Shown: positions 15,600 through 26,400 of the stretch, piece after piece | Layout of the letters: every line of letters begins with the position of its first letter | Position numbering within the stretch: the first letter of the stretch is position 1 | Assembly (NCBI GenBank): GCA_020638875.1 | Contig: JACKHS010000022.1 | Coordinates: forward strand, 1-52,869 | Source: Planctomycetota bacterium | GTDB lineage: Bacteria > Planctomycetota > UBA1135 > GCA-002686595 | Reading direction: 5' to 3' | DNA length: 52,869 bases | Translations under genes and position numbers: made by a program | The notes under the pieces: model-generated | What the model was told of the DNA's origin: nothing | The model's database searches: none | Seen by the model: the letters and a program-made list of their open reading frames with translations, nothing else

Positions 15600-16871
15600 T
15601 CACTCGCCGAGCAGACCCGGCGGCAGCACGAAGGCCTCGGGCGCGAAGCGCGCACCGCTCGCCGGCGCGTGCAGGCGGCGCTTGAGCGCGAGGTCGAAGG
15701 CCAGCGGGTGCGCGCGGTACAGCTCGGCGAGCGGCGCCTCGTCGGCCGCGTCGAGGAAGCCGCCCTCGACCAGCCGCCCCAGGGAGATCGCCACGTTCAG
15801 CGCCGGCAACGGCCAGTCGCTGCCGTCCACGAAGCGCGCGTGCAGGTCGCCGCGCTCGAGCAGCGCCGTAAGCGCCGGGCCGACGCGCGTCTGCAGCGTC
15901 ACGCCGGAGAGCTCGCCGAACAGCCGCCCCACGTAGCGCGGCTCGTCCATCAGCCGCAGGAAGAGCTCGTAGCTCGGCCGCTCCGCTCCCGCCGGGTCGT
16001 CGAGGTCGACGTTCGTGCCCAGCGTCGCGCAGTGCGCCGCCACCACGCGCACGCCGCGGTCGAGCGCGCGGCGCAGGCGCAGCGGGTTGCCGAGCTCCTG
16101 GTCCGCCTCCGCCTCGACGGCCAGCTCGGCGCCGGTGTGGCTGAGCAGCAGCAGGCCGCGGCGCGCGAGCTCGTCGTAGAACGCGTCGCAGCGCGGCGAG
16201 GCCGGGTCGATGCCCATCGCGTTGGGCAGCCACTTCACGACGCGCGCGCCGGCGTCGGCGCAGCGCGCGAGCTCGGCCAGCGCGTCGGCGCGGTACGGGT
16301 GCACGGACACGACCGGCACGAAGCGCGCCGGGTCGCGCGCGCACAGCGCGAGCACCCAGTCGTTGGGCACGTAGAACTCGGTCGCGTCGTCGTCGCGCGC
16401 GCCGTCCTCGTCGTAGTGCGCGTCGAAGGCGACCAGCGCCATGCGCGCGCCCTGCGGCAGGCCGTCGGCGAGCTCCGTCAGCCGCTCGGCGAACTCGCGG
16501 TCGGCGTGCTCGCGGTCGCGCACGCCCGACGCCGAGAGGTACAGCTCGAGCCGCACGTGCTCGACGGGGTGCGCGAGCGACTGCATGCGCGCGTTGACGC
16601 GGCAGCCGCTGCCGTCGGTGCCCAGGCCCGCGACGTGCGCGTGCAGGTCGACGCGGCGCGCGAGGTCGAGGTCGACCGTGCTCGCCTGCCACAGCGCGCG
16701 CGCCGCCGGCGAGAGCGGTGCGGTCCAGTCGCCGCGCGCCGGCCGCCACGCGCCGCCCAGCGCGCCGACCAGCATCGGCCAACCGAGCGCCGTCCCCCAC
16801 ACCCCGACGAGCACGACGACGCCCAGCCAGTGCAGCCGGCGGAAGCGAGGCGGTCGGGGGGTGGTGCTCAT
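15600..16871 (-). CDS. Membrane-anchored amidohydrolase-like metalloprotein
   Basis: A 423-residue protein with one N-terminal membrane helix (LHWLGVVVLVGVWGTALGWPM) and a large domain outside the cytoplasm or at the membrane. The TIM-barrel amidohydrolase pattern is visible: DLHAHVAG (about residues 77-84), a Lys in ARVVKWLPNAMG near 215, HTG near 245, AHC near 280, and a late Asp in VDGSDWP near 355. This matches the amidohydrolase-2-like group, which hydrolyses or decarboxylates small substrates using a metal. Start at 16871 was chosen because the extra upstream residues from 16928 would overlap the divergent gene's start. It is on the same strand as the microcompartment operon but 244 bp from it. 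Confidence 0.7.
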   Translation of the reverse strand: MSTTPRPPRFRRLHWLGVVVLVGVWGTALGWPMLVGALGGAWRPARGDWTAPLSPAARALWQASTVDLDLARRVDLHAHVAGLGTDGSGCRVNARMQSLAHPVEHVRLELYLSASGVRDREHADREFAERLTELADGLPQGARMALVAFDAHYDEDGARDDDATEFYVPNDWVLALCARDPARFVPVVSVHPYRADALAELARCADAGARVVKWLPNAMGIDPASPRCDAFYDELARRGLLLLSHTGAELAVEAEADQELGNPLRLRRALDRGVRVVAAHCATLGTNVDLDDPAGAERPSYELFLRLMDEPRYVGRLFGELSGVTLQTRVGPALTALLERGDLHARFVDGSDWPLPALNVAISLGRLVEGGFLDAADEAPLAELYRAHPLAFDLALKRRLHAPASGARFAPEAFVLPPGLLGE

Positions 16872-16913
16872 CGCAGGGGGCGAGATCCTGAAGGGCTCCG
16901 GCGAGCGAGACGA

Positions 16914-16921
16914 TAGGGTAC
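16914..16921. promoter_or_regulatory. Overlapping divergent -10 elements
   Basis: TAGGGTA reads as TAGGGT on the plus strand (16914-16919), ending 7 nt before the ATG at 16927, and as TACCCT on the minus strand (16916-16921), 44 nt before the ATG at 16871. One short AT-poor palindrome could thus serve both divergent genes. Confidence 0.35.
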
Positions 16922-16926
16922 GCGCC

Positions 16927-18775
16927 ATGACGCGCCCGCGTACCGTCCCCCTCGCCGCCCTCGCGATCTTCGCGTTGGGCGCGCTGCTGTACGCGGGGAC
17001 GCTGCACGACCCGTTCGTGTGGGACGACGTGCCGTCGATCGTCGAGGCGCGCTCGATCGAGGCGCTGTGGCCGCCCGCGCGCGCGCTGAGCGGGCCGCCG
17101 GGCTCCGGCCAGAGCGGCCGCCCGCTCGTCGCGCTCTCGCTGGCGCTGAACTACGCCGTCGGCGCGCGCGGGGTGCTCGGCTATCACCTCGTCAACATCG
17201 CGCTGCACGCGCTCGCCGGCGTGGCGCTGTTCGGCGTCGTGCGGCGCGGCTGCCTCGCGGCGGGCGGCGGCGAGGCCGCGCGCGCGACCGAGCTGGCCTT
17301 CGCCGCGGCCGCGCTGTGGGTCGCGCACCCGTTGCACACCGACGCGCTGAACCACGTCGTCTACCGCAACGAGACGATGATGGCGCTCTTCTACCTGGTG
17401 ACGCTGTACTGCGCGCTGCGCGCCTTCGCGGGCGGGCGCGGCTGGCGCGTCGCCGCGGTGGCGGCCTGCGTGGCCGCCATGGCGAGCAAGGAGGTGGCCG
17501 TCTCCCTGCCGCTGGCGGTGCTCGCGCTCGACGCGTTCTTCGGCGCCGGCAGCGCGCGCGCGGCGCTGCGCGAGCGCGGCGCGTGGTACGCCGCCCTCGC
17601 CGCGACGTGGCTCGCGTTGGCGCTGTTCGTTGCCGGCGGCGACCGCGGCGAATCGGTCGGTGTCGCGCACGCCGACGTGCTGTCGCCGCTCGACTACTTC
17701 CGCACGCAGCTCGTCGCGGTGCCGCTGTACCTGCGCCTCGCCGTCTGGCCGCACCCGCTGATCTTCGACCGCTTCGACGGCGAGGTCGTACGCGCGTGGG
17801 GGCCGGTGCTGGTGCCGCTCGTGCTGCTCGGCGCGCTGCTCGCGCTCTCGCTGTGGGCGCTGTGGAAGAAGCGCGTCGCCGGCCTGCTCGGCGTCGCTGT
17901 GGCCGCCATCCTGGCGCCCACCTCGAGCGTCGTGCCGCTGGGCGGCGAGCTCGCCGCGGAGCACCGCATGGTGCTCGCGCTCGCGCCGCTGGCGCTCATG
18001 GCCGTGCTGCTCGCCCACCGCCTGCTCTCGTGGATCGGCCCGGCGCGGCGCGTCGTCGCGCCGGTGCTGCTCGTCGCCGCGGTGGGCGCGCTGGGCGCCA
18101 CCACCGTCGCGCGCAACCGCGACTACGCGAGCGCCGTCACGCTGTGGCGCGACACGGTGACGAAGCTCCCGGTCAACTCGCGCGCGTGGAACCAGCTCGG
18201 CCTCGCCTGCGCGCGCGCGGGCCTCGCCGCCGACGCGGAGGCCGCCTACCGCGAGGCCCTGCGGCTCGAGCCGCGCGAGGGCAGCGCGCCCTTCAACCTC
18301 GGCAACCTGCTGCTCGAGCGCGGTGACCTCGCCGGCGCGGCGCAGGCGTACGCGCTCGCCGCGCGCGCGATGCCCGACGACCCGATCGTGCACAACAACC
18401 TCGGCGAGGCGCTGCTGCGCGCGGGCGACGCGGCCGAGGGCCTCGCGGCGCTCGAGCGCGCGCTCGCGCTGCGCCCCGACTGGGAGCGGCCCGCGCGGCG
18501 CGTCGCGTGGCAGCGCGCGACGAACCCCGACGCGCGCCTGCGCGACGGCGCGCGCGCGCTCGAGCTGGCGCGGCGGCTGCCGGGCGACACGCCGCGCGAC
18601 CTGGACGTGCTCGCGGCCGCGCTGGCCGAGAGCGGGGACTTCGCGCAGGCGCGCGCCACGGCGACGCGCGCGCGCGGCCGAGCGCGCGCGCGCGGCGGGC
18701 GACGCGGCGCAGGCCGACAAGCTCGCCGAGCGCGCCGCGCAGTACGCCGCGGGCCGACCCTACCGCCTGCCATGA
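16927..18775 (+). CDS. TMTC-like membrane protein with TPR domain, copy 1 (frameshift near 3' end)
   Basis: About 616 residues if the frame is corrected. The N-terminal 400 residues carry around ten membrane helices with TMTC/GT-C family marks: FVWDDVPSIV, GRPLVALSLALNYAVG, YHLVNIALHALAG, HPLHTDALNHVVYRNETMMALFYL, ASKEVAVSLPL. The rest has three or four TPR units (WNQLGLACARAGLAADAEAAYREAL). The GT-C fold usually means transfer of a sugar from a polyprenyl carrier; the activity is unproven here. As sequenced, the frame does not stop but runs on into the next gene (1270 residues in all). A shift by one within two (CG)6 tracts at 18665-18694 restores the tail QYAAGRPYRLP and a TGA at 18775, matching the paralogue's tail QRYAQGKPFRE. 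Confidence 0.75.
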
Positions 18776-20739
18776 GCGACGCGTCGCCCTCCGCCCCCGC
18801 CGAGCCGCGCTGGAGCGCGTGGCTCGCCGTGCTGGTGCTCCTCGCCGCCGGCGCCGCCGCCTACGCCAACAGCCTGCACGGCGTGTTCGTGTTCGACGAC
18901 ACCTACACGATCGAGACCAACCCGAACCTGCGCTCGCTGCTGCCGCTGTCGAGCTCGCTGACGGGGCCGGGTGGGACGACGGTCAGCGGCCGGCCGCTGC
19001 CGGCCTTCAGCCTCGCGCTGAACTACGCGGCGGGCGGCCTCGAGCCGTTCGGGTACCACGTCGTCAATGTCGCGCTGCACCTCGCCGCGGCGCTCGCGCT
19101 GTTCGCCCTGCTGCGCACGACGCTGCGCGACCACCTCGGCGCGCGCGGGCGCTTCGCGGCGACCGGCCCGGCCTTCCTGGCGGCGTTGCTGTGGGAGCTG
19201 CACCCGCTGCACACCGACGCGCTCGACCACGTCTCGTACCGCACCGAGACGATGATGGCGCTGTTCTACCTCGCCGCGCTGGCGTGCGCCGCGCGCGCGT
19301 TCGCCGCGCCGGGGCGGCGCTGGGCGGCGGCGGGCGCGGTGGTCTGCGCCTTCGCCGCGGTGGCGAGCAAGGAGGCGGCCGTCTCGCTGCCGCTCGTCGT
19401 GCTGCTCTTCGACCGCCAGTTCGTCTCCGGCAGCTTCGGCGCGGCCCTGCGCGCGCGGCGCGGGTTCTACGCCGCGCTCGCCGCGAGCTGGCTGCTGCTC
19501 GCGCTGCTCGTCGTCAGCGGCGACCGCGGCGAGTCGGTGGGCTTCGACATCGAGGAGATCTCGAGCCTCGACTACCTGCGCACGCAGGCGCGCGGGCTGT
19601 GGCTGTACCTGCGCCTCGCGGCCTGGCCGCGGCCGCTGGTGCTCGACTACTACGGCTACGAGATCGTCACGCGCTGGCGCGACGTGTGGCTCGAGGGCCT
19701 CGGCGTCCTGCTGCTCTTCGGCTGGACGCTCGCGGGCGTCGCGCGCCGACGCGCATGGAGCGTGCCGGCGCTGGCGATCTTCGCGGTGCTCGCGCCGAGC
19801 TCGAGCTTCATCCCGCTCACCGGCGAGGTCGTGGCCGAGCACCGCATGGTGCTGCCGCTGGCCGGCCTCGCCGCGCTGGTCGTGCTGGGCGCCGCGCGCC
19901 GCGTGCCGCGCGCCGCGCGGCTGACGCCGCTGGCGCTGGGCGCGGCGCTCGTGTACGGCGGGCTGACGCACGCGCGCAACGCGGACTACGCGACGCTCGA
20001 GGGCATCTGGCGCGACACGGTCGAGAAGCGCCCCGACAACGCGCGCGCGCTGAACACCTTCTTCAAGCCGCTGATGGACGCGGGCAAGCTCGGCGAGGCC
20101 GAGGACGTGCTGCTGCGCAGCCTGGCGCTGCGGCCCAAGAGCGTGCGCGCGCTCAACAACCTCGGCATGCTGCGCTCCGCGCGTCAGGACTGGGCCGGCG
20201 CGGAGGAGGCGCTGCGGCGCTGCCTCGCGGCGCGGCCCGAGCACGCGCCGGCGCACCTGAACCTCGCGCGCCTGTACGCGCAACGCGAGCGCTGGGCCGA
20301 GGCCGAGCGCGAGTTCGCGGAGGTCGCGCGGCTGACGCCCCTGGACTCGGCCGCGTTCGAGGGCCGCGGTCAGATGCTCCTGCGCCTCGACCGGCCGGCG
20401 GAGGCCGCGGCGAGCTTCCGCGAAGCGTTGCGCCTCGCCCCCGGCACCCCCGGCGCGACGCGCCTGCTCGCGTGGATCCTCGCCACGTCGCGCGACCCCG
20501 CGCTGCGCGACGGCGACCAGGCGCTGCGCCTCGCGGAGGCGCTCTGCAAGGCGAACCCGCAGCCGCGCTTCCTCGAGGTGCTGGCCGCGGCGCTGGCCGA
20601 GGTCGGCCGCTTCGACGAAGCCGTACGCGTCTCGCAGGACGCTGCGCGCCGCGCCGAGGCGCGCGGCGAGCCGGACCTCGCCCGCGGCATCCTGACGCGC
20701 GCGCAACGCTACGCACAGGGCAAGCCGTTCCGCGAGTGA
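18772..20739 (+). CDS. TMTC-like membrane protein with TPR domain, copy 2
   Basis: A 655-residue paralogue of the preceding gene: FVFDDTYTIETNPNL, GRPLPAFSLALNYAAG, YHVVNVALHLAAALALF, HPLHTDALDHVSYRTETMMALFYLAAL, SKEAAVSLPLVVLLFDR, then a C-terminal TPR region from about residue 420 to the end. ATG 18772 overlaps the corrected stop of copy 1 as ATGA. The first loop contains the acidic DD pair typical of GT-C glycosyltransferases. The tandem arrangement suggests duplication and perhaps work as a pair. A membrane glycosyltransferase acting on exported proteins is a reasonable guess, not shown. Confidence 0.82.
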   Translation: MSDASPSAPAEPRWSAWLAVLVLLAAGAAAYANSLHGVFVFDDTYTIETNPNLRSLLPLSSSLTGPGGTTVSGRPLPAFSLALNYAAGGLEPFGYHVVNVALHLAAALALFALLRTTLRDHLGARGRFAATGPAFLAALLWELHPLHTDALDHVSYRTETMMALFYLAALACAARAFAAPGRRWAAAGAVVCAFAAVASKEAAVSLPLVVLLFDRQFVSGSFGAALRARRGFYAALAASWLLLALLVVSGDRGESVGFDIEEISSLDYLRTQARGLWLYLRLAAWPRPLVLDYYGYEIVTRWRDVWLEGLGVLLLFGWTLAGVARRRAWSVPALAIFAVLAPSSSFIPLTGEVVAEHRMVLPLAGLAALVVLGAARRVPRAARLTPLALGAALVYGGLTHARNADYATLEGIWRDTVEKRPDNARALNTFFKPLMDAGKLGEAEDVLLRSLALRPKSVRALNNLGMLRSARQDWAGAEEALRRCLAARPEHAPAHLNLARLYAQRERWAEAEREFAEVARLTPLDSAAFEGRGQMLLRLDRPAEAAASFREALRLAPGTPGATRLLAWILATSRDPALRDGDQALRLAEALCKANPQPRFLEVLAAALAEVGRFDEAVRVSQDAARRAEARGEPDLARGILTRAQRYAQGKPFRE

Positions 20740-20764
20740 GCGCCGCCCGCGGTAGGATGCGCGC

Positions 20765-22198
20765 ATGACGCGCCTCCGCCCGCTGCTCCTGCTCCCGCTG
20801 CTCGCCGCCGCGCTGCTGCCCGCGTGCGGCGACGGCGCTGCGGACGACGACGCCGGCGAGCTCGTGCTCGTCGTGCTGATCGACACGCTGCGCCGCGACG
20901 CGCTGTCCTGCTACGGCGGGCCCCCGGGCGTCACGCCGAACCTCGACGCGCTGGCGGCCGACGGCGCGCGCTTCGAGGCCGCGATCTCCAGCTCGGGCTG
21001 GACGCTGCCGTCGGTCGCCTCGCTGCTCACCGGCACGTGGCCGACGCTGCACCGCGCGACGGGCAAGGGCACGCGCCTGACGCCGGTGACGCCCGACCTG
21101 CGACTCGCCGCCGAGGTCTTCCACGACGCCGGATGGGACACCCTGGCCTTCGTCAACGCGGCCTTCCTCTCCCCCATGCTGGGCCTGGGGCGCGGGTTCG
21201 ACGTCTACGACCACCGCCACGCGTACAACGACGTGATCCGCCGCGCCGACGAGACCGTCGACGCGGCGCTGGCGGCGCTCGCCGAGCGGCGCGGGCGCGA
21301 CGTGTTCGCGCTGGTGCACTTGTTCGACCCGCACCTCGACTACGACCCGCCGGCCGCGTGGCGCGCGCGCTGGGCGCCGGACCCGGTCGGGCTGCCGCCG
21401 CGCCTCGACATGCGCACCTGCGTCGAGCTCGGCACGCGCCGCGCCGAAGGCGTGCCCACCGACGCCGAGCGCGCGTACGTGCGCGGGCTGTACGAGGGCG
21501 AGGTGGCCTTCGTCGACTCGGCCTTCGGGCGGCTCGTGTCGGGCCTGCGCCAGCTCGGTCGCTGGGATCGCGCGCGCGTCGTCGTCGTCGCCGATCACGG
21601 CGAGGAGTTCTGGGACCACGGCGGCTTCGAGCACGGCCACACGCTCTACGACGAGCTCGTCCGCGTCCCGCTGCTCGTCAAGGGCTGCGCGGGCGCGCGC
21701 GGCGTGGTCGTCGAGCAACAGGTGCGCACCATCGACGTGCTGCCCACGCTGTTCGCGGAGGTCGGCGTGGCGGCGCCCCCGAGCTTCGAGGGCCGCTCGC
21801 TCGCGCCGCTGCTGCGCGGCGAGGACGTGCAGGAGCTGCCCGCCTTCAGCCAGAGCACGTTGTACGGGCGCAACAAGCTCTCGTGGCGCCGCGAGGGCTT
21901 CCAGCTCGTGTACGACCTCGACCCCGACGCGGAGCAGCAGGTCGAGCTGTTCGACCTCGGCGCCGACCCGCTCGGACGCACGGAGGTGAGCGCGCAGCGC
22001 AGCGACGTCGCGCACCGCCTGCAGCGCGAGCTCGGCGCCTTCTACGGGCAGCTCAAACAGCGCGCGAAGTCCGTGCGCACACCCGAGTGGCAGGACATGA
22101 GCCCGACGCACGTGCACGAGCTGCTCGAGAGCCTCGAGTCGCTGGGCTACGTCGGCCGCGAGGGCGACGCGCCCGACGACGCGGCGGGCGAGCGCTGA
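20765..22198 (+). CDS. Sulfatase-superfamily lipoprotein hydrolase
   Basis: A 477-residue lipoprotein (signal peptide with lipobox LLPAC, Cys21). It belongs to the alkaline-phosphatase/sulfatase superfamily: metal-binding VLIDTLRRDALSCYG near 38-50 and VVVADHGEEFWDHGGFEHGHTLYDELVRVPL further on. At the nucleophile position the sequence reads SSGWTLPSVASLLTG, so Thr80 replaces the Cys or Ser that is turned into formylglycine in true sulfatases, and the C/S-x-P-x-R signature is missing. It is thus more likely a phosphatase- or phosphotransferase-like member. TAGGAT (20753-20758) ends 6 nt before the ATG, suggesting a leaderless mRNA. It lies 25 bp after the TMTC gene. Confidence 0.85.
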   Translation: MTRLRPLLLLPLLAAALLPACGDGAADDDAGELVLVVLIDTLRRDALSCYGGPPGVTPNLDALAADGARFEAAISSSGWTLPSVASLLTGTWPTLHRATGKGTRLTPVTPDLRLAAEVFHDAGWDTLAFVNAAFLSPMLGLGRGFDVYDHRHAYNDVIRRADETVDAALAALAERRGRDVFALVHLFDPHLDYDPPAAWRARWAPDPVGLPPRLDMRTCVELGTRRAEGVPTDAERAYVRGLYEGEVAFVDSAFGRLVSGLRQLGRWDRARVVVVADHGEEFWDHGGFEHGHTLYDELVRVPLLVKGCAGARGVVVEQQVRTIDVLPTLFAEVGVAAPPSFEGRSLAPLLRGEDVQELPAFSQSTLYGRNKLSWRREGFQLVYDLDPDAEQQVELFDLGADPLGRTEVSAQRSDVAHRLQRELGAFYGQLKQRAKSVRTPEWQDMSPTHVHELLESLESLGYVGREGDAPDDAAGER

Positions 22199-22207
22199 GC
22201 CGGCGCC

Positions 22208-23416
22208 TCAGAACGACCGGAACGAGTCGCCGTCGAGCGACGGCTCCTGGTTGGCCGAGAGGCCGACCGCCAGGCCCAGCGCGAGCAGCGAGACGAGCAG
22301 CGACGAGCCGCCGGTCGAGATCAGCGGCAGCGTCAGGCCGGTCATCGGCAGGAGCCCGAGGTTCACCGCCACGTGCACGAACGCGTGCGCCGCGAAGTAC
22401 GTCGCCACGCCGCCGACGACGAGCCGTGTGAAGCGGTCGCGCAGCTCGGCCGCGCCCGCCATCAGCAACAGCACGAGCAGCGTGTAGAGCAGCAGCACTG
22501 CTGTCGCGCCCACGAAGCCGGCCTCCTCGGCCACCACCGAGAAGACCGAGTCCGACTCGCGCTCGGGCAGGATGCCGGTCGCGTTCGCGATGCCCTTGCC
22601 GAGGCCCGTGCCGAGCAGCCCGCCGTTGCCCGGCGCGAGGCGCGCGTGGTACGCGTGGAAGCCAGGCCCCTGCCGGCCGTCGATCAGCGCTTGCGCGTCG
22701 ATGCTCTCGTACCAGGTGTCGATGCGCTCGAGCTGGTAGTCCTTCACGCCGAGCTGGAACTGCCAGGCCGCGACGCCCAGCCCCGCGCCGACCAGCATCA
22801 AGGCGACGAGCGTCGGCCCGCGCGCGCCCGCGAGGTAGAGCATCGCGAGCGTCACCGGCACCATCGTCATCGCGGTGCCGAGGTCGGGCTGCAGCGCCAC
22901 GAGCCCCATCGGCACGAGCGCGAGCAGGGCCGGCTGGAACCAGTCGCTCACGCGCGTGAGGCGGTTGCGGTGCAGCACGCGCGCCAGCACGAGGATCAGC
23001 GCGAGCTTGGCGAACTCGGACGGCTGCAGGTCGAAGACCGGCGTCTCGATCCAGCGCCGCGCGTTGTTGCGCTCGTCGCCGATGATCGGCGTGACCACGA
23101 GCAGTGCCACGCTGGCGATGTAGACCAGCCACGCGTTGCGCCGCAGGAAGCGCGGCCGCGCGAGGATGCCGAGCACGAGGCACGGCGACGCGACCACGAG
23201 CTTCTGCAGGTGCGACTCGAGCTGCACGCCGCTGCGCAGGTGGAACTCGTCGGCCGCGGCCATCTCGCCGAGGAACAGCAGCCCCACCGCGACGAGCATC
23301 AGGCCCACGAACAGCACGTGCCAGCCCATCTCGTGCCAGCGCACCCAGTGGGCCGACAGGGCACCGCGCAGCGGCGCGACCGGCATCGGCCGGCGCATCT
23401 GGTTGCGGCGGCTCAC
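22208..23416 (-). CDS. rodA: Rod-shape SEDS peptidoglycan polymerase RodA
   Basis: A 402-residue polytopic membrane protein of the SEDS family, which polymerises lipid II into glycan strands. Family marks are ARRWI in the periplasmic loop after TM3, FDLQPSEFAKLALIL, ALQPDLGTAM, GLLGTGLGKG, LPERESDSVFSVVAEEAGF and GLTLPLISTGGSS near the end. The Asp of QPDLG corresponds to the catalytic Asp. GTG at 23416 overlaps the PBP2 stop as GTGA, so start there rather than at the ATG six codons later is likely. It is the last gene of the mreBCD-mrdA-rodA cluster. Its 3' end faces the sulfatase-like gene with a 9-bp gap. Confidence 0.93.
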   Translation of the reverse strand: MSRRNQMRRPMPVAPLRGALSAHWVRWHEMGWHVLFVGLMLVAVGLLFLGEMAAADEFHLRSGVQLESHLQKLVVASPCLVLGILARPRFLRRNAWLVYIASVALLVVTPIIGDERNNARRWIETPVFDLQPSEFAKLALILVLARVLHRNRLTRVSDWFQPALLALVPMGLVALQPDLGTAMTMVPVTLAMLYLAGARGPTLVALMLVGAGLGVAAWQFQLGVKDYQLERIDTWYESIDAQALIDGRQGPGFHAYHARLAPGNGGLLGTGLGKGIANATGILPERESDSVFSVVAEEAGFVGATAVLLLYTLLVLLLMAGAAELRDRFTRLVVGGVATYFAAHAFVHVAVNLGLLPMTGLTLPLISTGGSSLLVSLLALGLAVGLSANQEPSLDGDSFRSF

Positions 23417-26400
23417 CGGAAGCCCTCCCGCGCCCAGGCCTGCACAGCCGGCGACTTGAGGAACTGGCCCGCGACGTACACGGCCGAGTGGCTCGACGTG
23501 ACGCCGATGTCGTGCAGGTAGACCACGACGACGGCGCGCGGCGCCTCGGCCGGGAAGAAGCCCATGAACCAGGTGTGCTTGCGCATGGCCGGCGTGCTGC
23601 CCGTGCCCGAGCGGAGCTGCGCGCGGTAGCCGTTCGACATGGGCAGGTAGTCGGCGCTGCCCGTCTTGCCGGCGAGGTCGAAGCCGAGCAGCGAGGACTC
23701 GAGGCCCTTGCCCTGCGCGCTGCCCTGGGCCACCACGCCGCGCATCGCGTGGCGCACGAGGTCGAGGCTGTACTCCGACAGCGGCACCTCGCGCCAGCGC
23801 GGCTCGGTCGGCACGCCGCCGATCGAGGCGACGAGCCGCATCTCGGGCAAGCGGCCGGTGGCCAGCCCGGCCGCGGCGCGCGCGACCTGCACGGGCGTGG
23901 CCTCGACGACCTCGAGGCCGTTCGCGCCGCGGTGGAGCTGCGTCAGCGCCCAGCGCACGCGGTCGCCGAAGGCGCGCACGTGCACCGACTCGGCGAAGCC
24001 GGCGCCCGCGCCGACGTTCGTCACGCCGCTCGGCTCGTCGAAGCCGAACAGGCGCGCCATCTCGACGAAGCGCTCCTTCGACTCGTACAGCTCCCCCACC
24101 TGCGCGAAGTAGGCGTTGCAGGACTCCTCGAGCGCGTGCTCGAGCGTCAGCGCGCCGTGCCCGCCGCGCGAGTGGCAGGCCACCTTGCCCCAGCCCGCGG
24201 TGCCGAAGTCGGGCCGCACGTCGCAGCGGAAGACGGTCTCCGGCGTCAGGCCGAGGTGGTCGAGCGCGTACGCGGCCGCGAACGGCTTGAAGATCGACCC
24301 CACAGGCATGAACTGCCGGCGGTGGAAGCAGCGGTCGTAGGTGTAGCGCCGCTCCTCGTCGCGGTAGAGCACGGGGTCGTTCGGCTCCTTGGGGCCCGAC
24401 GCCGCGGCGAGGATCTCGCCGTCCACCGTCGCGAGCACGATCGCGCCGACCGGGTTCTTGAACCACACGTCGTCGCGCGTGGTCTCGCCGCTGGGCAGCA
24501 CGGGGTGCTCGATCGTGTACTGCGCGGCCTTCTGCAGCGCGAGGTCGAGCGTGAGCCGCACCTCGAGGCCGTCGACCTTCTCCTTGTCGACCTGCGCGCG
24601 GCCGGCGTCCTCGCGCTCCTGCAGGCCGACGCTGACGTGGAAGCCGTTCACGCCGCGCAGCGCTTCGTCGCACAGCGCCTCGACGCCGCTCGTGCCGTGC
24701 ACCTCGTCGCTGCGGTAGATCTGCTCGACCAGCGCGTCGATCTCGGCGCGGTCGTCGTCGCTCAGGTCGGTCTGCCGCGCGATGCGCGAGAGCGCGCTGC
24801 GCTGGTTGCGCTGGTCGATGACCTCCTCGAGCGTCGACTCGCGCACGATGCCGATCAGGTCGCTGGCCACCGGCACCTCGTCCTCGTCCTGCGCGAGGAA
24901 CAGGCGCTTCGTGCGCGGCAGGATCGAGAAGCCGCCGTAGTCGGCGCGGAAGCGCAGCAAGAGGCCCATCACGGCCTCGTCGGGCGAGTCGTGCAGCGTC
25001 TCCGGCCGGCTCGAGCGGTCGCGCACCGCGTAGTCGCCGACCTTGCGCGCCTCCTTGCGGCGGTGTGACGCGAGCGGGCGCGGCCACGCGACGGGCGCGC
25101 CCGCCTCGTCGCGCGCGGCGGCCAGGCGCGCGGCGAGCTGGCGCTGGAAGCGCGCCTGCCACAGCTCGGCGAGCCAGGGCAGCAGCTCCTCGTCGTCCAG
25201 CGGCTCCGGGCGCGTGACCTCGCCGAGGACGTTCGTCTCGCCCGCGCGCCAGCGCAGCAGGCGCTCGAGCCGCGCGACGGCCTCGCCGGGGCTCGCCGGC
25301 GCGCTCCAGGGCGGCAGCGGCTCGCCGCGCCAGTCGGTGCGCGCCGCAGGCGGGTGCGTCGCGGCGACGTGCGCGGCCTCCTCGAAGGGCACCAGCGCGG
25401 GCGGGACGGCGTCGAGCTCGAGCGGCGCGGCGCGCACGAGCTCGTCGGTGCAGGGCAGCACGCCGACCGCCCCGCGATCGAGCTCGAGGTCCTCGAACAG
25501 GTCGTCGAGCTCGGCGAAGACGGCCAGGTCGTCGCGCTCGCGCCAGGTGAGCGGGTGCCGCGCGAGCGCGCGGCGCTCGGCCGCCGTGCGCGGCCGCGGC
25601 GCGAACAGCCCGGCCAGCTCGCCGACGATCGCCTCCAGCGGCAACGCGCCCTCGCGGCGCGCCAGCTCGGCGCGGATCAGCGCGGCCGGCACGTGGTAGG
25701 TGCGGAAGTTCTCGAGCCACGCCGCGCGCGTCTCGCGCGCCCACTGCTCGACGCGCGCGCGGTCCCAGCCGAGCGTCTCGACCAGCTCGTCGACGTCGAA
25801 GTACGCCAGCAGCTCGTCCGCCTCGAGCCGCCCCGGCTCGAAGCCCGTCGCCGTGCGGAACAGGTCGCCGAGGATCGCGTCCTCGACGGCGCGGCGCTTC
25901 AGCTCGAGCGCGTCGACGAGCCACGCGAGGCTCTGGTCGCTCGTCACGGCGAGCTCGCCCTCGGGTCCGCCGACGCCGAGCTCACCGGCGAGCTGCGCCA
26001 GCCGCCCGCGACTCGTGTCGAGGCGCTTCGCGATCGCCTCGCGCTCTTGCTCCACGACCGTCGCGAGCGGGTAGTCCTTGCGCGTCGCCTGCATCACCGC
26101 GAGCTCGAGCCAGGTGCAGCTCTTGTTCTGCTCCTGCTTGAGCTTGCGCTTGATGGCGCGCCAGTCGCGCAGCTCGAGGTCGAGCAGGCCGCGCACGTAG
26201 AAGCGCAGGTCGTTGGCGCGCGCGCGTCGACGCGCTTCACCGCGCCCGACCGCCGGGTGCGCGACGCCGGCCAGCACGACCGCCTCGCCGCGCTCGAAGG
26301 CCTCGAGCTCGAGCGGCGTCGAGTCGAGCAGCGCGAAGGTCCACGGCGCGAGGTGCTCGAGCGCCTCCTGCAGCGGCACGCTGCGCTGCTCGAGCGCGCT

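Noticed and set aside
16872..16928. Start of the amidohydrolase-like gene at 16928
   Set aside because: It would add 19 polar residues before the membrane helix and overlap the divergent gene's start codon; 16871 gives a normal signal-anchor.
22373..23521. Plus-strand open frame opposite rodA
   Set aside because: It has low-complexity Arg/Glu/His/Val composition and no start-site support; rodA on the other strand has all family motifs.
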